A stretch of 64,000 nt of DNA, taken from the NCBI GenBank assembly GCA_938003955.1, contig CALKXE010000053.1, positions 1 through 64,000 of the forward strand, given 5' to 3'. Positions 35,306 through 43,894 of the stretch are shown one piece after another. The notes under the pieces are model-generated. The model saw nothing but the letters and a program-made list of their open reading frames with translations, ran no database searches and had not been told where the DNA came from. The stretch is from an uncultured Saprospiraceae bacterium (GTDB taxonomy: Bacteria > Bacteroidota > Bacteroidia > Chitinophagales > Saprospiraceae). A program made the position numbers and the translations under genes. Within the stretch, counting starts at the first letter, position 1. Each line of letters starts with the position of its first letter.

Positions 35306-36997
35306 CTATTTAGAATATCGTCTTCTTCTGATATAATTGAATCCTATCCCAAATAAAGCTAAAAATAACAATGGTAGACCAATATTGATGAATTGCCATT
35401 TCTTTCTTTCCTTCTTTGTCTTAACGGCGTCTAGTAATCTGAGTTTTACTTGCTTAGATCGAGAATCTAGAATGCCGTTATCATCCAACATAAATTCAAC
35501 AGCATTGAGGATGAAATCCTTGTTGCCGTCATATACTCTTTGTTCCCATACATTGAATCCTATCGGCCTTGGTTTGTTCTCTCTAATGCTTATAGAGTTT
35601 TTCATGAAGTCCACGTCACTAAATACCATTTGTTTTGTCGGTGGACTTTTTGCTTGAAATGTAATTCCAAGTTCGTCCAATCCAGATTGGAAGCCTGGTG
35701 TGATTCTATTCGCATAAGCAGATTCGAATTCTCCTTCTAGTAATAAACCAAGAGTTTGTTTTCCCTTATTAAACAATTCTTGTTTTGGTGGAAATTTTAA
35801 TATTTCAAAATTTAATCGAACTGGATTTAATTGAAACCTAGCATAAGGAGACGATGTAAGAAGTGGGGTTTTTTCGACAGCAAATTTTGTTTTTATTGTG
35901 TCTATTGTACTAGGAAAAAACATATTGATCCTATCTAGATTCTTACCAGTAGGGTGGTTGATATTAGCCATTGCCAAAGGATGATAAAACCATTTATACA
36001 GTTTTTGTTGGATCTTTCCATCTTGTTGTCCTACAACTTGCGGAATTTTAGTGCATTCTAAATCCAGTACAAGATTAGGTTGCACTCTCGCTCCATACTT
36101 GAATAGTAAGTCGTCTAGTCCAGTTTCAATATCTCTGGGAACATAGAATTTATATTTATTAATACTATCGAGGTCAGCATTGAGTTTCTCAATAAACCAC
36201 ATTACTTTACCTCCATTCATTATATACTGATCCAGTTTGAATTTTGCTCTATCATCAAATGCTTTCTTGGGAGCAGGAATGATAAGCAAATCAAGTTCTT
36301 GATCTATAGTAACTAGACTATCTAGATTCAGTCTGCCTACATTATAAAATCGATCAAGTTCCTGTTCTAACATAATCGTTTTTTCATAAGGTAATTCATC
36401 ATGACCTGTAGAGAATGCGATCGTTTCTTTATCTTTTTTTGATAATTTCTGAATTAGATTGACAAATTTGTATTCTAGGAGTTCGATACTTCTGTTTAGT
36501 GTTACCTCATCATCTTCATTTAGATTCTGTTCTTTGAGGAGACTTACAGTTGATTTTCTATTTCTGTAACTGATGATAGCATACGGATAGATTCCTTTTT
36601 GTACGGATTCTTTACCATTATTGTACATAAGATTTATTGGAATAATACCATCCTTGGCCAGTTGGTCTCTTCTCGCTCTTATTTCTTGTACAGTGCCGTC
36701 TAGAGGATCTTCGAATATATACTGGATGTTAGGATTGATATCCTTGAGATCATCAAGTAGTTCTGAAGTAGCATTCTGCAATCTCATGAAACCTGCAGGG
36801 AAATCTCCATCCAACAATACTTTGATAAATAGATTGTCAGGAAGTTTTTCCACTACATCATGAGTAGAAGGGGATAGTGTATATCTTTTTTCTTCTGTAA
36901 GGTCTGCACTTGTATAGTAATAATTGGCAATGATGTTCACCACAAAGATGATCCCAATGACAATAAGCAGCTGCGTTAATTTTTGAATTTTACCCAT
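35306..36997 (-). CDS. gldG: gliding motility-associated ABC transporter substrate-binding protein GldG
   Basis: The 563-residue protein has an N-terminal membrane helix (about 9-28) and a signature region YYYTSADLTEEKRYTLSPSTHDVVEKLPD. It has a large periplasmic ABC_transp_aux-type domain (including STGHDELPYEKTIMLEQEL near residue 200) and a C-terminal helix (about 537-556) before RRRRYSK. This is GldG, which in gliding Bacteroidota works with GldF and GldA. No gldF is upstream: 344 bases and a different gene family precede it, and a promoter lies right before its start. GldF and GldA must be elsewhere or absent. Confidence 0.9.
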   Translation of the reverse strand: MGKIQKLTQLLIVIGIIFVVNIIANYYYTSADLTEEKRYTLSPSTHDVVEKLPDNLFIKVLLDGDFPAGFMRLQNATSELLDDLKDINPNIQYIFEDPLDGTVQEIRARRDQLAKDGIIPINLMYNNGKESVQKGIYPYAIISYRNRKSTVSLLKEQNLNEDDEVTLNRSIELLEYKFVNLIQKLSKKDKETIAFSTGHDELPYEKTIMLEQELDRFYNVGRLNLDSLVTIDQELDLLIIPAPKKAFDDRAKFKLDQYIMNGGKVMWFIEKLNADLDSINKYKFYVPRDIETGLDDLLFKYGARVQPNLVLDLECTKIPQVVGQQDGKIQQKLYKWFYHPLAMANINHPTGKNLDRINMFFPSTIDTIKTKFAVEKTPLLTSSPYARFQLNPVRLNFEILKFPPKQELFNKGKQTLGLLLEGEFESAYANRITPGFQSGLDELGITFQAKSPPTKQMVFSDVDFMKNSISIRENKPRPIGFNVWEQRVYDGNKDFILNAVEFMLDDNGILDSRSKQVKLRLLDAVKTKKERKKWQFINIGLPLLFLALFGIGFNYIRRRRYSK

Positions 36998-37007
36998 ATA
37001 TATTTAC

Positions 37008-37015
37008 CAAAAATA
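37008..37015 (-). promoter_or_regulatory. -7 promoter element for gldG
   Basis: On the minus strand this reads TATTTTTG and ends 10 bases before the gldG ATG, predicting a leader of only a few bases. Confidence 0.5.
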
Positions 37016-37301
37016 AGATAAATGTCGCTAAAGAATAACATTTATCAAAATCCCATTTGCAAATATGACATCTTATTATGTAGTGAACAAGAAAGTTGGT
37101 CTTTAATGTCTTTTTGAATGAATTTTGATATTGTGTTAAGATTCTATTTTAATGCAAGGCAGCACTTAGATAGGTGCAAAACGGGAGACGTCTTTGTCGG
37201 GCCTCTCATAGATTATCTGATATATATTATTTATGGAACATGGCAAAATGATACACTAGGTAAATAATATTAGTACTTATTTCTAAGCTACATAACGAAA
37301 A

Positions 37302-37333
37302 AGTGTCCGACACCGTATAGGTGTACAGACACT
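37302..37333 (-). terminator. terminator of the DUF2007 gene
   Basis: AGTGTC/GACACT outer stem and ACACC/GGTGT inner stem, followed on the minus strand by TTTTTCG; it begins 8 bases after the stop codon. Confidence 0.8.
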
Positions 37334-37341
37334 CTTGTTTT

Positions 37342-37557
37342 TTAATCATCTAAAACGCCGGTTTCTTCTAAGATTTTTCTTGCCTCGGCTTGTCGATCTA
37401 TTCCTACGTATAGTTCTACTTTACCTCCAAAGAGGCCTACATGCATAGAGTCCTTTTTATTTAGTATGAATGATTCGATGCCTGATTCTGTTAAGACGTG
37501 ACGTGCAGTTACTATTTTGAGATCAGATATGCTGAAATATACTAATGACGTGTCCAT
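37342..37557 (-). CDS. DUF2007 domain protein
   Basis: A 71-residue acidic protein starting MDTSLVYFSISDLKIVTARHVLTESGIESFILNKKDS and ending EARKILEETGVLDD. It matches the DUF2007 'putative signal transducing protein' family, which has a small ferredoxin-like fold often resembling PII-type domains. Cytosolic; no partner is known. A terminator follows and the dynamin-like gene lies 71 bases upstream on the same strand. Confidence 0.85.
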   Translation of the reverse strand: MDTSLVYFSISDLKIVTARHVLTESGIESFILNKKDSMHVGLFGGKVELYVGIDRQAEARKILEETGVLDD

Positions 37558-37628
37558 AATATTTGATTTTTAGTGTTCACCTTTCAAATAATTGATTCGG
37601 TGTCGTTATAACTATAACAAATTTTTGA

Positions 37629-39359
37629 TCAGATAAATTTCTCAACCTCTTGTTTTATATTTGTTAAATCAGTGTTTATTGTGGTTTTTAGTTCGTTGAG
37701 ATTCTGAAGTGTTTTCTCCTCATGTTTAAGAAGTAAATCTAATTGATAGAAATTATCGTCTATCTTGTTCTTAATACGTTGTGTATAATCTTTAAGTTTT
37801 TCATTGACTTCCCATTCTAATTTAATTCTACCTTTTTTGATTTCTTCTTTAAAACCTGCGAGGACCTTTCTTTTCTTAAGGCCTAGTGTAACTCCAGCGA
37901 ATAGAACTCCTATGGTAGTTAGAATACCGCCAGTTATGTCAAATACGGCCCCTTGTGTTATTGTAGCTAGTATCACTCCAACTACCGCAATTCCAGATCC
38001 AGCTGCAAGATTTGGCGCCACTGTGCCAGCATCACTAGCAATAGATTCATCGTAGAAGTTTTCTGATTCATTCAAGAAAGTTTTAAAGCTCTTTTGCAGA
38101 TCCATAAGTACGTTAGCACGTTTCTCAGCGATATCAGCAAATATCTCATCACTGTCTTCGAGAATAGTTTTACTGTCTTTGATCTTTGCATGAACTAGCT
38201 TTCCCATAGTTTGGATATTATCAGCGACATCAATGATTCCATTTGTTAATTTTTCTTTGAGAGAACTATTAAGTCTTTGTTCAAAATCCTTGACTTGCTT
38301 CTCGAGCCAATCCTTGAGATTTTCTTGACCACCAAACATAGATCCAAATGACCTTTTCATAACAGAAAGAAATCCTAATCCAGCTGCGAGTTCTTCCGTT
38401 TTGGCCGCTGTGATTCTATCATAGTTGGCTACAAGGTTTTCAGTTAATTGATCTATTTGGTTTTGAGTTTTGCCTTCTTGGCTATTTAATGTCTCTCTTA
38501 TTTCGTTTCTGAACTCTTTATCATATTCCCATTGCTGGATTCTTAGATTTAGACTATGGCTTATCTTTTCATTGATGGCAAAAGAGGTATTGACATTATT
38601 TGCTAGTTTTAGGTACGGTGCTTTTCCATCAGTAATGTTTTCAGCAATGTACCTTCTAATATCTAGGAAGCCACTATTTTTTATATAACCATCAAGTTCC
38701 ATCTTAGCGGAGACGGCAAATACATTTGGGTTTTCAATTCCTTTTTTACCAGCATTTTCGATTACTCCATTGATATTAATGGCTAGATCCGCTTCTTCCA
38801 TCAAATCTTTTTGCTGCAGGACAAATATGATCTTACGTCTCCATTCCTCGTTGATGAAATCTAAAAATTGCCAAGCGGATTGTCTATATGGGTTCTTCGC
38901 TTCAAATACAAATACGATCAAATCAGAATGAGGGATAAACCTCTCCGTAATCTCTTGATGATGCTCTACTATCGAATTAGTACCTGGAGTATCTACAATA
39001 GCAATCTCTCTGAGAATATCTACTGGTTGTGTTATACGCGTGTAGTGCTCGTTAACGTGTTCGATGGCCTCTTCTTCGCCATAGGTAATCAACTGAATCG
39101 TGTCAGTCATTGGGGAGGGAGCCACCTTGCAAATATCTTTTCCGGCTTGGAGCAGTGCATTCACGAAACTACTCTTACCAGCTTTCACTTCACCTACAAT
39201 TACAAATGTAAATGGAGCACTTATACGATCAAGTATATCTTTGACTGTTGTTGTGAGTTCAACATTCTGAATATTTGAAGTCAACTCATACAACTTCTTT
39301 ATCGCTGATTCAGTATCATTCGAGAGTTGACGTAGTTTTGGATTTATTGATTCTTGCAT
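37629..39359 (-). CDS. dynamin-like large GTPase with C-terminal membrane segment
   Basis: This is a 576-residue dynamin-family protein. G1 is GEVKAGKSS (56-64), the G2 Thr lies in PSPMTDT (82-88), G3 is DTPG (123-126), and the G4 position reads QQKD (182-185) rather than NKxD or TKxD. SAK at 217-219 is G5. A long helical stalk (about 230-440) follows. A hydrophobic paddle or double TM region sits at about 455-500 (GIAVVGVILATITQGAVFDITGGILTTIGVLFAG), and a coiled-coil end after it. Bacterial dynamin-like proteins remodel or protect membranes. The next gene upstream encodes a 4-TM protein; a joint role is possible. Confidence 0.85.
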   Translation of the reverse strand: MQESINPKLRQLSNDTESAIKKLYELTSNIQNVELTTTVKDILDRISAPFTFVIVGEVKAGKSSFVNALLQAGKDICKVAPSPMTDTIQLITYGEEEAIEHVNEHYTRITQPVDILREIAIVDTPGTNSIVEHHQEITERFIPHSDLIVFVFEAKNPYRQSAWQFLDFINEEWRRKIIFVLQQKDLMEEADLAININGVIENAGKKGIENPNVFAVSAKMELDGYIKNSGFLDIRRYIAENITDGKAPYLKLANNVNTSFAINEKISHSLNLRIQQWEYDKEFRNEIRETLNSQEGKTQNQIDQLTENLVANYDRITAAKTEELAAGLGFLSVMKRSFGSMFGGQENLKDWLEKQVKDFEQRLNSSLKEKLTNGIIDVADNIQTMGKLVHAKIKDSKTILEDSDEIFADIAEKRANVLMDLQKSFKTFLNESENFYDESIASDAGTVAPNLAAGSGIAVVGVILATITQGAVFDITGGILTTIGVLFAGVTLGLKKRKVLAGFKEEIKKGRIKLEWEVNEKLKDYTQRIKNKIDDNFYQLDLLLKHEEKTLQNLNELKTTINTDLTNIKQEVEKFI

Positions 39360-39404
39360 TGGCTAAAAATATAAAAAAATCTAATGCTATTTATAGTTTC
39401 CTAT

Positions 39405-40202
39405 TTAATCAAGCTCTATTATTTTTTCATCTATCAATAAATGTATGCTATCGATTGCATCCGTATATATGTCAGTATTGAGCATTATTGCTCTGCGATA
39501 TATGGTATATTCTTCCAATCTTAGGTCACAATATTCTAGTAATAATTTATTTTGATTAATTAAAACGTCTGTTATATCTTCCAAAGAGTCAAGTTTTTCA
39601 ATTATTGCTCTGTTTTTGTACCAATACGGAATTATTTTATTGTTTAGTTCATCTAATAATTGATCGTTAGGATTTACCATTAAGTTGTCGTAGAATGTTG
39701 AAGTAGCTGTTTCATTCTCGATAAATTCATCAATTTGTCTTTGATACTCTGTGTTTACAGGACTGTTAGCTTCCCAATAGATAAAGCCTAAAAGAAAAGT
39801 AACAATAATTAATGCGCTAATAATTCCAAGACCAAAGGCTTTCCATTTAGTTATGAACTTATAGCCGCTTTGCTCATATTCGTTCAATTTATCACCTTGA
39901 TAATAGTGAACCCATAATGATGTCAACCCAGTGTATATTGCAGGGATAAGCTGACTAGGAATAAAATCAATAATGTGATTCGGAATTATAATTATAAAAA
40001 GAAAGATGAAAATTGTAGTTAGAACCCCAAAGGCTAGAGCAACATCTCCTTTTCTTTCTTCATTTAATGCCCGGTAATTCTCCCTAATTAAAATACTTCC
40101 GCCTAACGGGGCTCCTAAGAATGTTGCCAGTCCAATTGCTGATAAAGAATACATCTTCTGTATTTTCTGATCATTTTGTGTTGAAGTTGAATTCATATTC
40201 AA
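39405..40202 (-). CDS. 4-TM membrane protein with a C-terminal helical domain
   Basis: I do not recognise the family. The 265-residue protein has hydrophobic segments at about 18-38, 54-73, 79-98 and 122-143. A 120-residue soluble, acidic and mostly helical region follows (PVNTEYQRQIDEFIENETAT...). The segment APLGGSILIRENYRALNE after the first helix is a compact conserved-looking motif, seen in small unannotated membrane proteins of this phylum. It lies 45 bases upstream of the dynamin-like gene on the same strand, so it may be a membrane partner. Confidence 0.6.
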   Translation of the reverse strand: MNMNSTSTQNDQKIQKMYSLSAIGLATFLGAPLGGSILIRENYRALNEERKGDVALAFGVLTTIFIFLFIIIIPNHIIDFIPSQLIPAIYTGLTSLWVHYYQGDKLNEYEQSGYKFITKWKAFGLGIISALIIVTFLLGFIYWEANSPVNTEYQRQIDEFIENETATSTFYDNLMVNPNDQLLDELNNKIIPYWYKNRAIIEKLDSLEDITDVLINQNKLLLEYCDLRLEEYTIYRRAIMLNTDIYTDAIDSIHLLIDEKIIELD

Positions 40203-40215
40203 TAATTGTATTGTT

Positions 40216-40839
40216 TTATAACCATAATATCCCTTCCGGTCCTTTACACATCAATAAATCTAATGCAGAAAGGTCCTCTATGAATTCATGCTTTTCTTCA
40301 AATACCTGGTTATATGACTTAGCCACAAAACCTTCGATATCTCTTTTGTTGAATCCCATTTTTCTTACATCTACCGCCTTATCGCTGTACTCTCTAACAT
40401 AGTCTTCACTATTTGTAATAGTTGTATCCAGATCAAACGATTTGACGAAAAACTTAACTATTGCAGCATTCAGATCTATTAACTTATTGTGTTCCGATTT
40501 TATGATTCGTTCTATATCGTCAAAGTAATACTCAAAATATGGCGCATTCCCATAAGCTGATTTAATTGCATGAAGATGGTTTGCGATCCATTCTGAGTCA
40601 TATGATATTTCTACCTCTGTGATTGGCATTCTGTTGTTCTTTCCTTTTTTGAGAGGTACAGACAGTATGTCAATACCATTTACACCAAGGATCTTTGTTC
40701 TATTTCTGGTGCTTTTTTTCTGGTAATTTTCACAGTGCTCTATTATGACTTCATTGGATCTATTCATGAGCCAATATGAAGATACTGGCGGGAAATACTC
40801 AGTTGTTAATATTACTTTATTATTCATTGGTTTATCCAT
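40216..40839 (-). CDS. WbqC family protein
   Basis: The 207-residue cytosolic protein has the WbqC-family layout: EYFPPVSSYWLMNRSNEVIIE near the N-terminus, then RNRTKILGVNGIDILSVPLKKGKNNRMPITEVEI. A central HAIKSAYGNAPYFEYYFDDIERII matches the family's conserved SAYxxxPYFEYY stretch. WbqC proteins occur in polysaccharide loci and elsewhere; their reaction is unknown. Its start overlaps the stop of the TRAP-type gene by 8 bases, which indicates translational coupling. A second ATG four codons in would remove the overlap. Confidence 0.85.
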   Translation of the reverse strand: MDKPMNNKVILTTEYFPPVSSYWLMNRSNEVIIEHCENYQKKSTRNRTKILGVNGIDILSVPLKKGKNNRMPITEVEISYDSEWIANHLHAIKSAYGNAPYFEYYFDDIERIIKSEHNKLIDLNAAIVKFFVKSFDLDTTITNSEDYVREYSDKAVDVRKMGFNKRDIEGFVAKSYNQVFEEKHEFIEDLSALDLLMCKGPEGILWL

Positions 40840-41956
40840 TGTTCATCATATTATAATAGGCTGATTCACTATACTGTGACCACTCATTGATGTTCTTTTG
40901 GAATTTGCTATAAGACTCATACAGTGTTTTTGTCTTTATGTCGCTATCTACCAATTCCTGGATTGTTTCTCTTGTATATTGTCTCATCTTTCTAAGTATA
41001 TCGGGATTGAGTCTTCGAACCTCTACGTCTGTTTCTGTGATTATTTTTTGCAAATATTCATTGTTCTTAGCTTCAAACTCTGACAGAATCCACATGTTTA
41101 ATCTGAAGGCTGCTGTCTGCAGAATTGCTTTTAGATCTGGTTCTAGTGTGTCGAGTAATCGTTTATTTACTATGATTTCAAGATTAGACCCTGGCTCGTG
41201 CCATCCGGGGGAATAGTAGTATTTTGCTATTTCATGGAAACCCATTAGGTAATCATGGTATGGGCCGATCCATTCCGTAGCATCTATTACACCACGTTCG
41301 AGATTAGTATAAAGTTCGGAACCCGCTGAAAGTACTGCAGTTCCTCCTGCTTTTTCTAAAACCTTGCCACCAATGCCAGGCATTCTCATTTTTAAACCTT
41401 TGAAATCTTCTATTGTATTGATCTCTTTATTAAACCAGCCTGCCATTTGTACACCAGTATTTCCACCGGGAAAAGGAACAAGATTAAAACGAGCATACTG
41501 AGCTTCATATAATTCTAATCCTCCCCCAGAATAAAGCCAACTATTCATTTGTTGTGCATTCATACCAAATGGGACTGTGGTAAAAAACTGCAATGAAGCC
41601 TCTTTCCCTCCCCAATAATAGGATGCTCCGCTTCCCATTTCAGCCGCCCCGCTGCTTACAGCATCGAATACTTCTAAAGCTGGAACTAATGTTCCTCCGC
41701 CATATACCTTGATATCAATTCTGCCTCCAGTCATTTCTCTTACCCAATCTGCATACATAGTAGCTCCAGTGCCTAATACAGGAAAGTTAGGAGGCCAAGT
41801 TGTAACCATTTTCCACTTGTACTTTTTGGACGTAATTAGGTTAGGAGCAGTTATGTCAGACTTTTCAGTTGCCCCACATGAAGTCAATAATGATGCACCG
41901 AGTCCAGATATAACTGCAGTTTTAATGAATTTCTTACGATTGATTGTCTTTTTCAT
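40832..41956 (-). CDS. TRAP transporter DctP-type solute-binding lipoprotein (orphan)
   Basis: The 374-residue protein matches the DctP family: KYKWKMVTTWPPNFPVLGTGA, VSSGAAEMGSGASYYWGGKE, and the central WFNKEINTIEDFKGLKMRMPGIGGKVLEKAGGTAV (about 185-220) with the conserved Arg that binds a carboxylate ligand. Such proteins often bind 2-oxo acids or lactate. The N-terminus (INRKKFIKTAVISGLGASLLTSCG) looks like a degenerate Tat signal with a lipobox at Cys27. No DctQ/DctM permease is in the window. The gene is coupled to wbqC, an unusual partnership. Confidence 0.85.
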   Translation of the reverse strand: MKKTINRKKFIKTAVISGLGASLLTSCGATEKSDITAPNLITSKKYKWKMVTTWPPNFPVLGTGATMYADWVREMTGGRIDIKVYGGGTLVPALEVFDAVSSGAAEMGSGASYYWGGKEASLQFFTTVPFGMNAQQMNSWLYSGGGLELYEAQYARFNLVPFPGGNTGVQMAGWFNKEINTIEDFKGLKMRMPGIGGKVLEKAGGTAVLSAGSELYTNLERGVIDATEWIGPYHDYLMGFHEIAKYYYSPGWHEPGSNLEIIVNKRLLDTLEPDLKAILQTAAFRLNMWILSEFEAKNNEYLQKIITETDVEVRRLNPDILRKMRQYTRETIQELVDSDIKTKTLYESYSKFQKNINEWSQYSESAYYNMMNNG

Positions 41957-42168
41957 AAGTTGTATTGTATGGGCTCAAAATACAATTAGTTTGATGTTAT
42001 AGTACGATTATTGATTGAAGATTATCGAAATCTTATTAGTCCATATTTATTTCTTGTTACTAATTATTAGATAGATTTATTGTGTTGATTGTAACATATT
42101 TAGATTTATAGTCTAAAGAAGACTTGATTTGAAAAATAAAAATAAAATATTCAATTTCGGTTATTGTA

Positions 42169-42187
42169 TTTAGGATTTTATCCTAAA
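42169..42187. other. perfect hairpin upstream of the small-protein gene
   Basis: TTTAGGAT-TTT-ATCCTAAA, an 8-bp perfect stem in the 294-base gap before 42251. It has no T-run, so a terminator is doubtful; an operator or leader structure is possible. Confidence 0.4.
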
Positions 42188-42250
42188 TTAGTTTTCTGTT
42201 TTGAATTTATCCTTTTAATTATTCAGAACAAACATTCTAAATCCAACCTG

Positions 42251-42391
42251 ATGAAAAGACTCTTGCTAGGACTAACATTATTAGCTATTATATTTTTAGC
42301 CGTGTTATGTAAACCAATAGATAATGCGAACGAAGAGGCATTGTTGGAAAATAAACCTGTAGAGTCTCTTGCAATTCAAAGCAATAAATAG
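42251..42391 (+). CDS. small membrane or lipoprotein-like peptide
   Basis: A 46-residue protein with an N-terminal hydrophobic stretch (MKRLLLGLTLLAIIFLAVLCKPI) that includes Cys20 in a possible lipobox (LAVLC). A short acidic tail follows (NANEEALLENKPVESLAIQSNK). The longer in-frame extension upstream is rejected because it lacks coding character and crosses a hairpin. The protein is too short to classify; the gene is placed 30 bases before the next one on the same strand. Confidence 0.45.
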   Translation: MKRLLLGLTLLAIIFLAVLCKPIDNANEEALLENKPVESLAIQSNK

Positions 42392-42421
42392 TAAGTCAGG
42401 AGTATCAAAATATAAAACAAA

Positions 42422-42949
42422 ATGAGCGAAATACTAGGAATAGGTTCTAGAGTTAAACATCCTTCATACGGAGATGGTGTTATATTAGAAGTAGATGTGG
42501 CTGCATACAAATGTTGTTTCATGCAGTTTGGACTAAAACATGTAGGAAAAGAATATGATGCATGGGAAGTTATCGAAGCAATAGAGCATACAGCTAGTGT
42601 ATCCTTCACTGAAGCTGAAAAATCACTAGCCAAAATCTTGCAATCATGGATGGGCGTATCAGAGAAGATAGAGCTTGGTGATAAATGGGATGATGGAGTT
42701 ATGATATTGAAACCGGGTGATGATTCATTGAAGTCTAAAGAAATTCCAATAGATACCTTTTTCCATAAGATTGTGATGGTGAGAGATCGCCTTAGAGTTA
42801 TGGAGCAAAGAATCAATAGTAGCAAAATGTCTGATGAGGGCAAAGTGAATCTACAACAGTATATCACTAGAATATATGGTAGTTTGACTTCGTTTAATGT
42901 GCTATTTAAATATAAGGAAGATCACTTCAGAGGTGATGGAGGAAAGTAA
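42422..42949 (+). CDS. cytosolic protein with N-terminal SH3/tudor-like segment
   Basis: The 175-residue protein opens with ILGIGSRVKHPSYGDGVILEVDVAAYKCCFMQFGLKHVGKEY. That G-x-x-V-x-H-P-x-x-G-x-G-V pattern is the small beta-barrel found at the C-terminus of UvrD/PcrA helicases and in CarD-like RNA polymerase-binding domains. A helical C-terminal half (about 60-170) follows, with EQRINSSKMSDEGKVNLQQYITRIYGSLTSFNVLFK. A nucleic-acid or RNA-polymerase contact is possible but unproven. The family recurs in Bacteroidota without a name that I can give. Confidence 0.65.
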   Translation: MSEILGIGSRVKHPSYGDGVILEVDVAAYKCCFMQFGLKHVGKEYDAWEVIEAIEHTASVSFTEAEKSLAKILQSWMGVSEKIELGDKWDDGVMILKPGDDSLKSKEIPIDTFFHKIVMVRDRLRVMEQRINSSKMSDEGKVNLQQYITRIYGSLTSFNVLFKYKEDHFRGDGGK

Positions 42950-43310
42950 TTCTTTGTGATTTTATATTTTTTTCTTGGTTTGTTTTTTATGACTACATGG
43001 GTGATACGCTTCCTCCTGTCATTTATTATAGTGTCTTCGACAAATAAGACCTTTAGTTAAGCGATTATGATAAATATATGTATACACAAACTTCTAATTA
43101 AGTATAATATCATATTCGCTATGCCTTGAAAGAGCAAGGTGTTAAAGTTGTGTGTTGGAATTGATATTGTACTTATTTAATCTGAAAATAACCGAATCGG
43201 TACATCTTTCCATTTTAAGGGAAAGAAAGAGATAGGGAAGAACATGTCAAGATATGTTTGAACACATCAAGTTACAGTTGAATACATCAAGCTACAATTG
43301 AAAAACAATT
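42950..43310. other. non-coding gap before ribH (convergent genes)
   Basis: Both flanking genes end here. The right end carries a 20-base tandem repeat. No terminator or gene was recognised in the rest. Confidence 0.4.
43239..43300. repeat. short tandem repeat, period 20, about three units
   Basis: Units 43239-43258, 43259-43278 and 43279-43298 share the core ACATSAAG-TA-A-TTGAA (for example TGAACACATCAAGTTACAGT and TGAATACATCAAGCTACAAT). The array stops about ten bases before the ribH stop codon. Confidence 0.8.
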
Positions 43311-43823
43311 CTAAAACCCAATACTCTTCTTCGCATGATCAGGTTTAGCCATATGCACCATTTTGATAGCTGTTATTGCGGCTTCTACTCCTTTGTTACC
43401 AAATGCACCACCGGCGCGATCTAGTGCTTGTTCCTTAGTGTTGGGAGTGAGTACGCCAAAAATAACAGGCTTTTTAGATGTTAGTCCGAGATTCATGATC
43501 CCGCTAGCGACAGCGTGATTAATATAAATATCATGATCTGTTTCTCCTTTGATGACACATCCTAGGCAAATAGCTGCATCTACTTTTTCTTGACCCATGA
43601 TGAGTCTGGCACCAATTGGCAGTTCAAAAGCGCCAGGGACATGGTGGATAAGAATGTTGTCTTCTTTAGCTCCATTCTCCTTCAGAGTATCAATACATGC
43701 ATCTCTCAATGCATAAGTTATATCTTCATTCCAGTCAGATACAATAATTGCAAAAGAAAAATCTTCGACTGATTTAAGTTTTTGCTTTGTTCCCGCGGAT
43801 AAATTTTGATCTTTACTTGACAT
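43311..43823 (-). CDS. ribH: 6,7-dimethyl-8-ribityllumazine synthase
   Basis: RibH condenses the ribityl pyrimidinedione with dihydroxybutanone phosphate in the penultimate riboflavin step. From the ATG at 43823 it has 170 residues. It has SFAIIVSDWNEDITYALRDAC, the substrate loop HHVPGAFELPIGARL, and GCVIKGETDHDIYINHAV with the catalytic His in the D-H-D/Y context. PVIFGVLTPNTKEQALDRAGG follows. An in-frame start at 43865 lies at or upstream of the predicted transcription start, so 43823 is chosen. It is divergent from the peptide-binding lipoprotein gene. Confidence 0.95.
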   Translation of the reverse strand: MSSKDQNLSAGTKQKLKSVEDFSFAIIVSDWNEDITYALRDACIDTLKENGAKEDNILIHHVPGAFELPIGARLIMGQEKVDAAICLGCVIKGETDHDIYINHAVASGIMNLGLTSKKPVIFGVLTPNTKEQALDRAGGAFGNKGVEAAITAIKMVHMAKPDHAKKSIGF

Positions 43824-43862
43824 ATTTGATAAATGTTTTAATATTAACTTTTGTAAGTGTTG

Positions 43863-43870
43863 CAAAAGTA
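43863..43870 (-). promoter_or_regulatory. -7 promoter element for ribH
   Basis: On the minus strand this reads TACTTTTG, 39 bases before the ribH ATG at 43823. It argues against the longer start at 43865. Confidence 0.5.
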
Positions 43871-43894
43871 ATGAAGTTGTTAGCTTTTTGTTTT

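Larger units (their letters stand above)
36998..37341. other. gap between DUF2007 and gldG
   Basis: It contains the gldG promoter, a TTATTTATGGAACATGG fragment near 37229 that weakly resembles the repetitive fragment at 28918-28945, and the terminator of the DUF2007 gene. No coding sequence is seen. Confidence 0.45.

Noticed and set aside
38868-39278. 136-codon frame antisense to the dynamin-like gene
   Set aside because: Shadow of the GTPase domain, whose G1-G5 motifs are on the minus strand.
42376-42867. 163-codon frame antisense to the gene at 42422
   Set aside because: Shadow of the plus-strand gene, which has a recognisable SH3/tudor-like start.
43239-43300. Possible CRISPR array
   Set aside because: Units are directly adjacent with no spacers, and there are no cas genes in the window.
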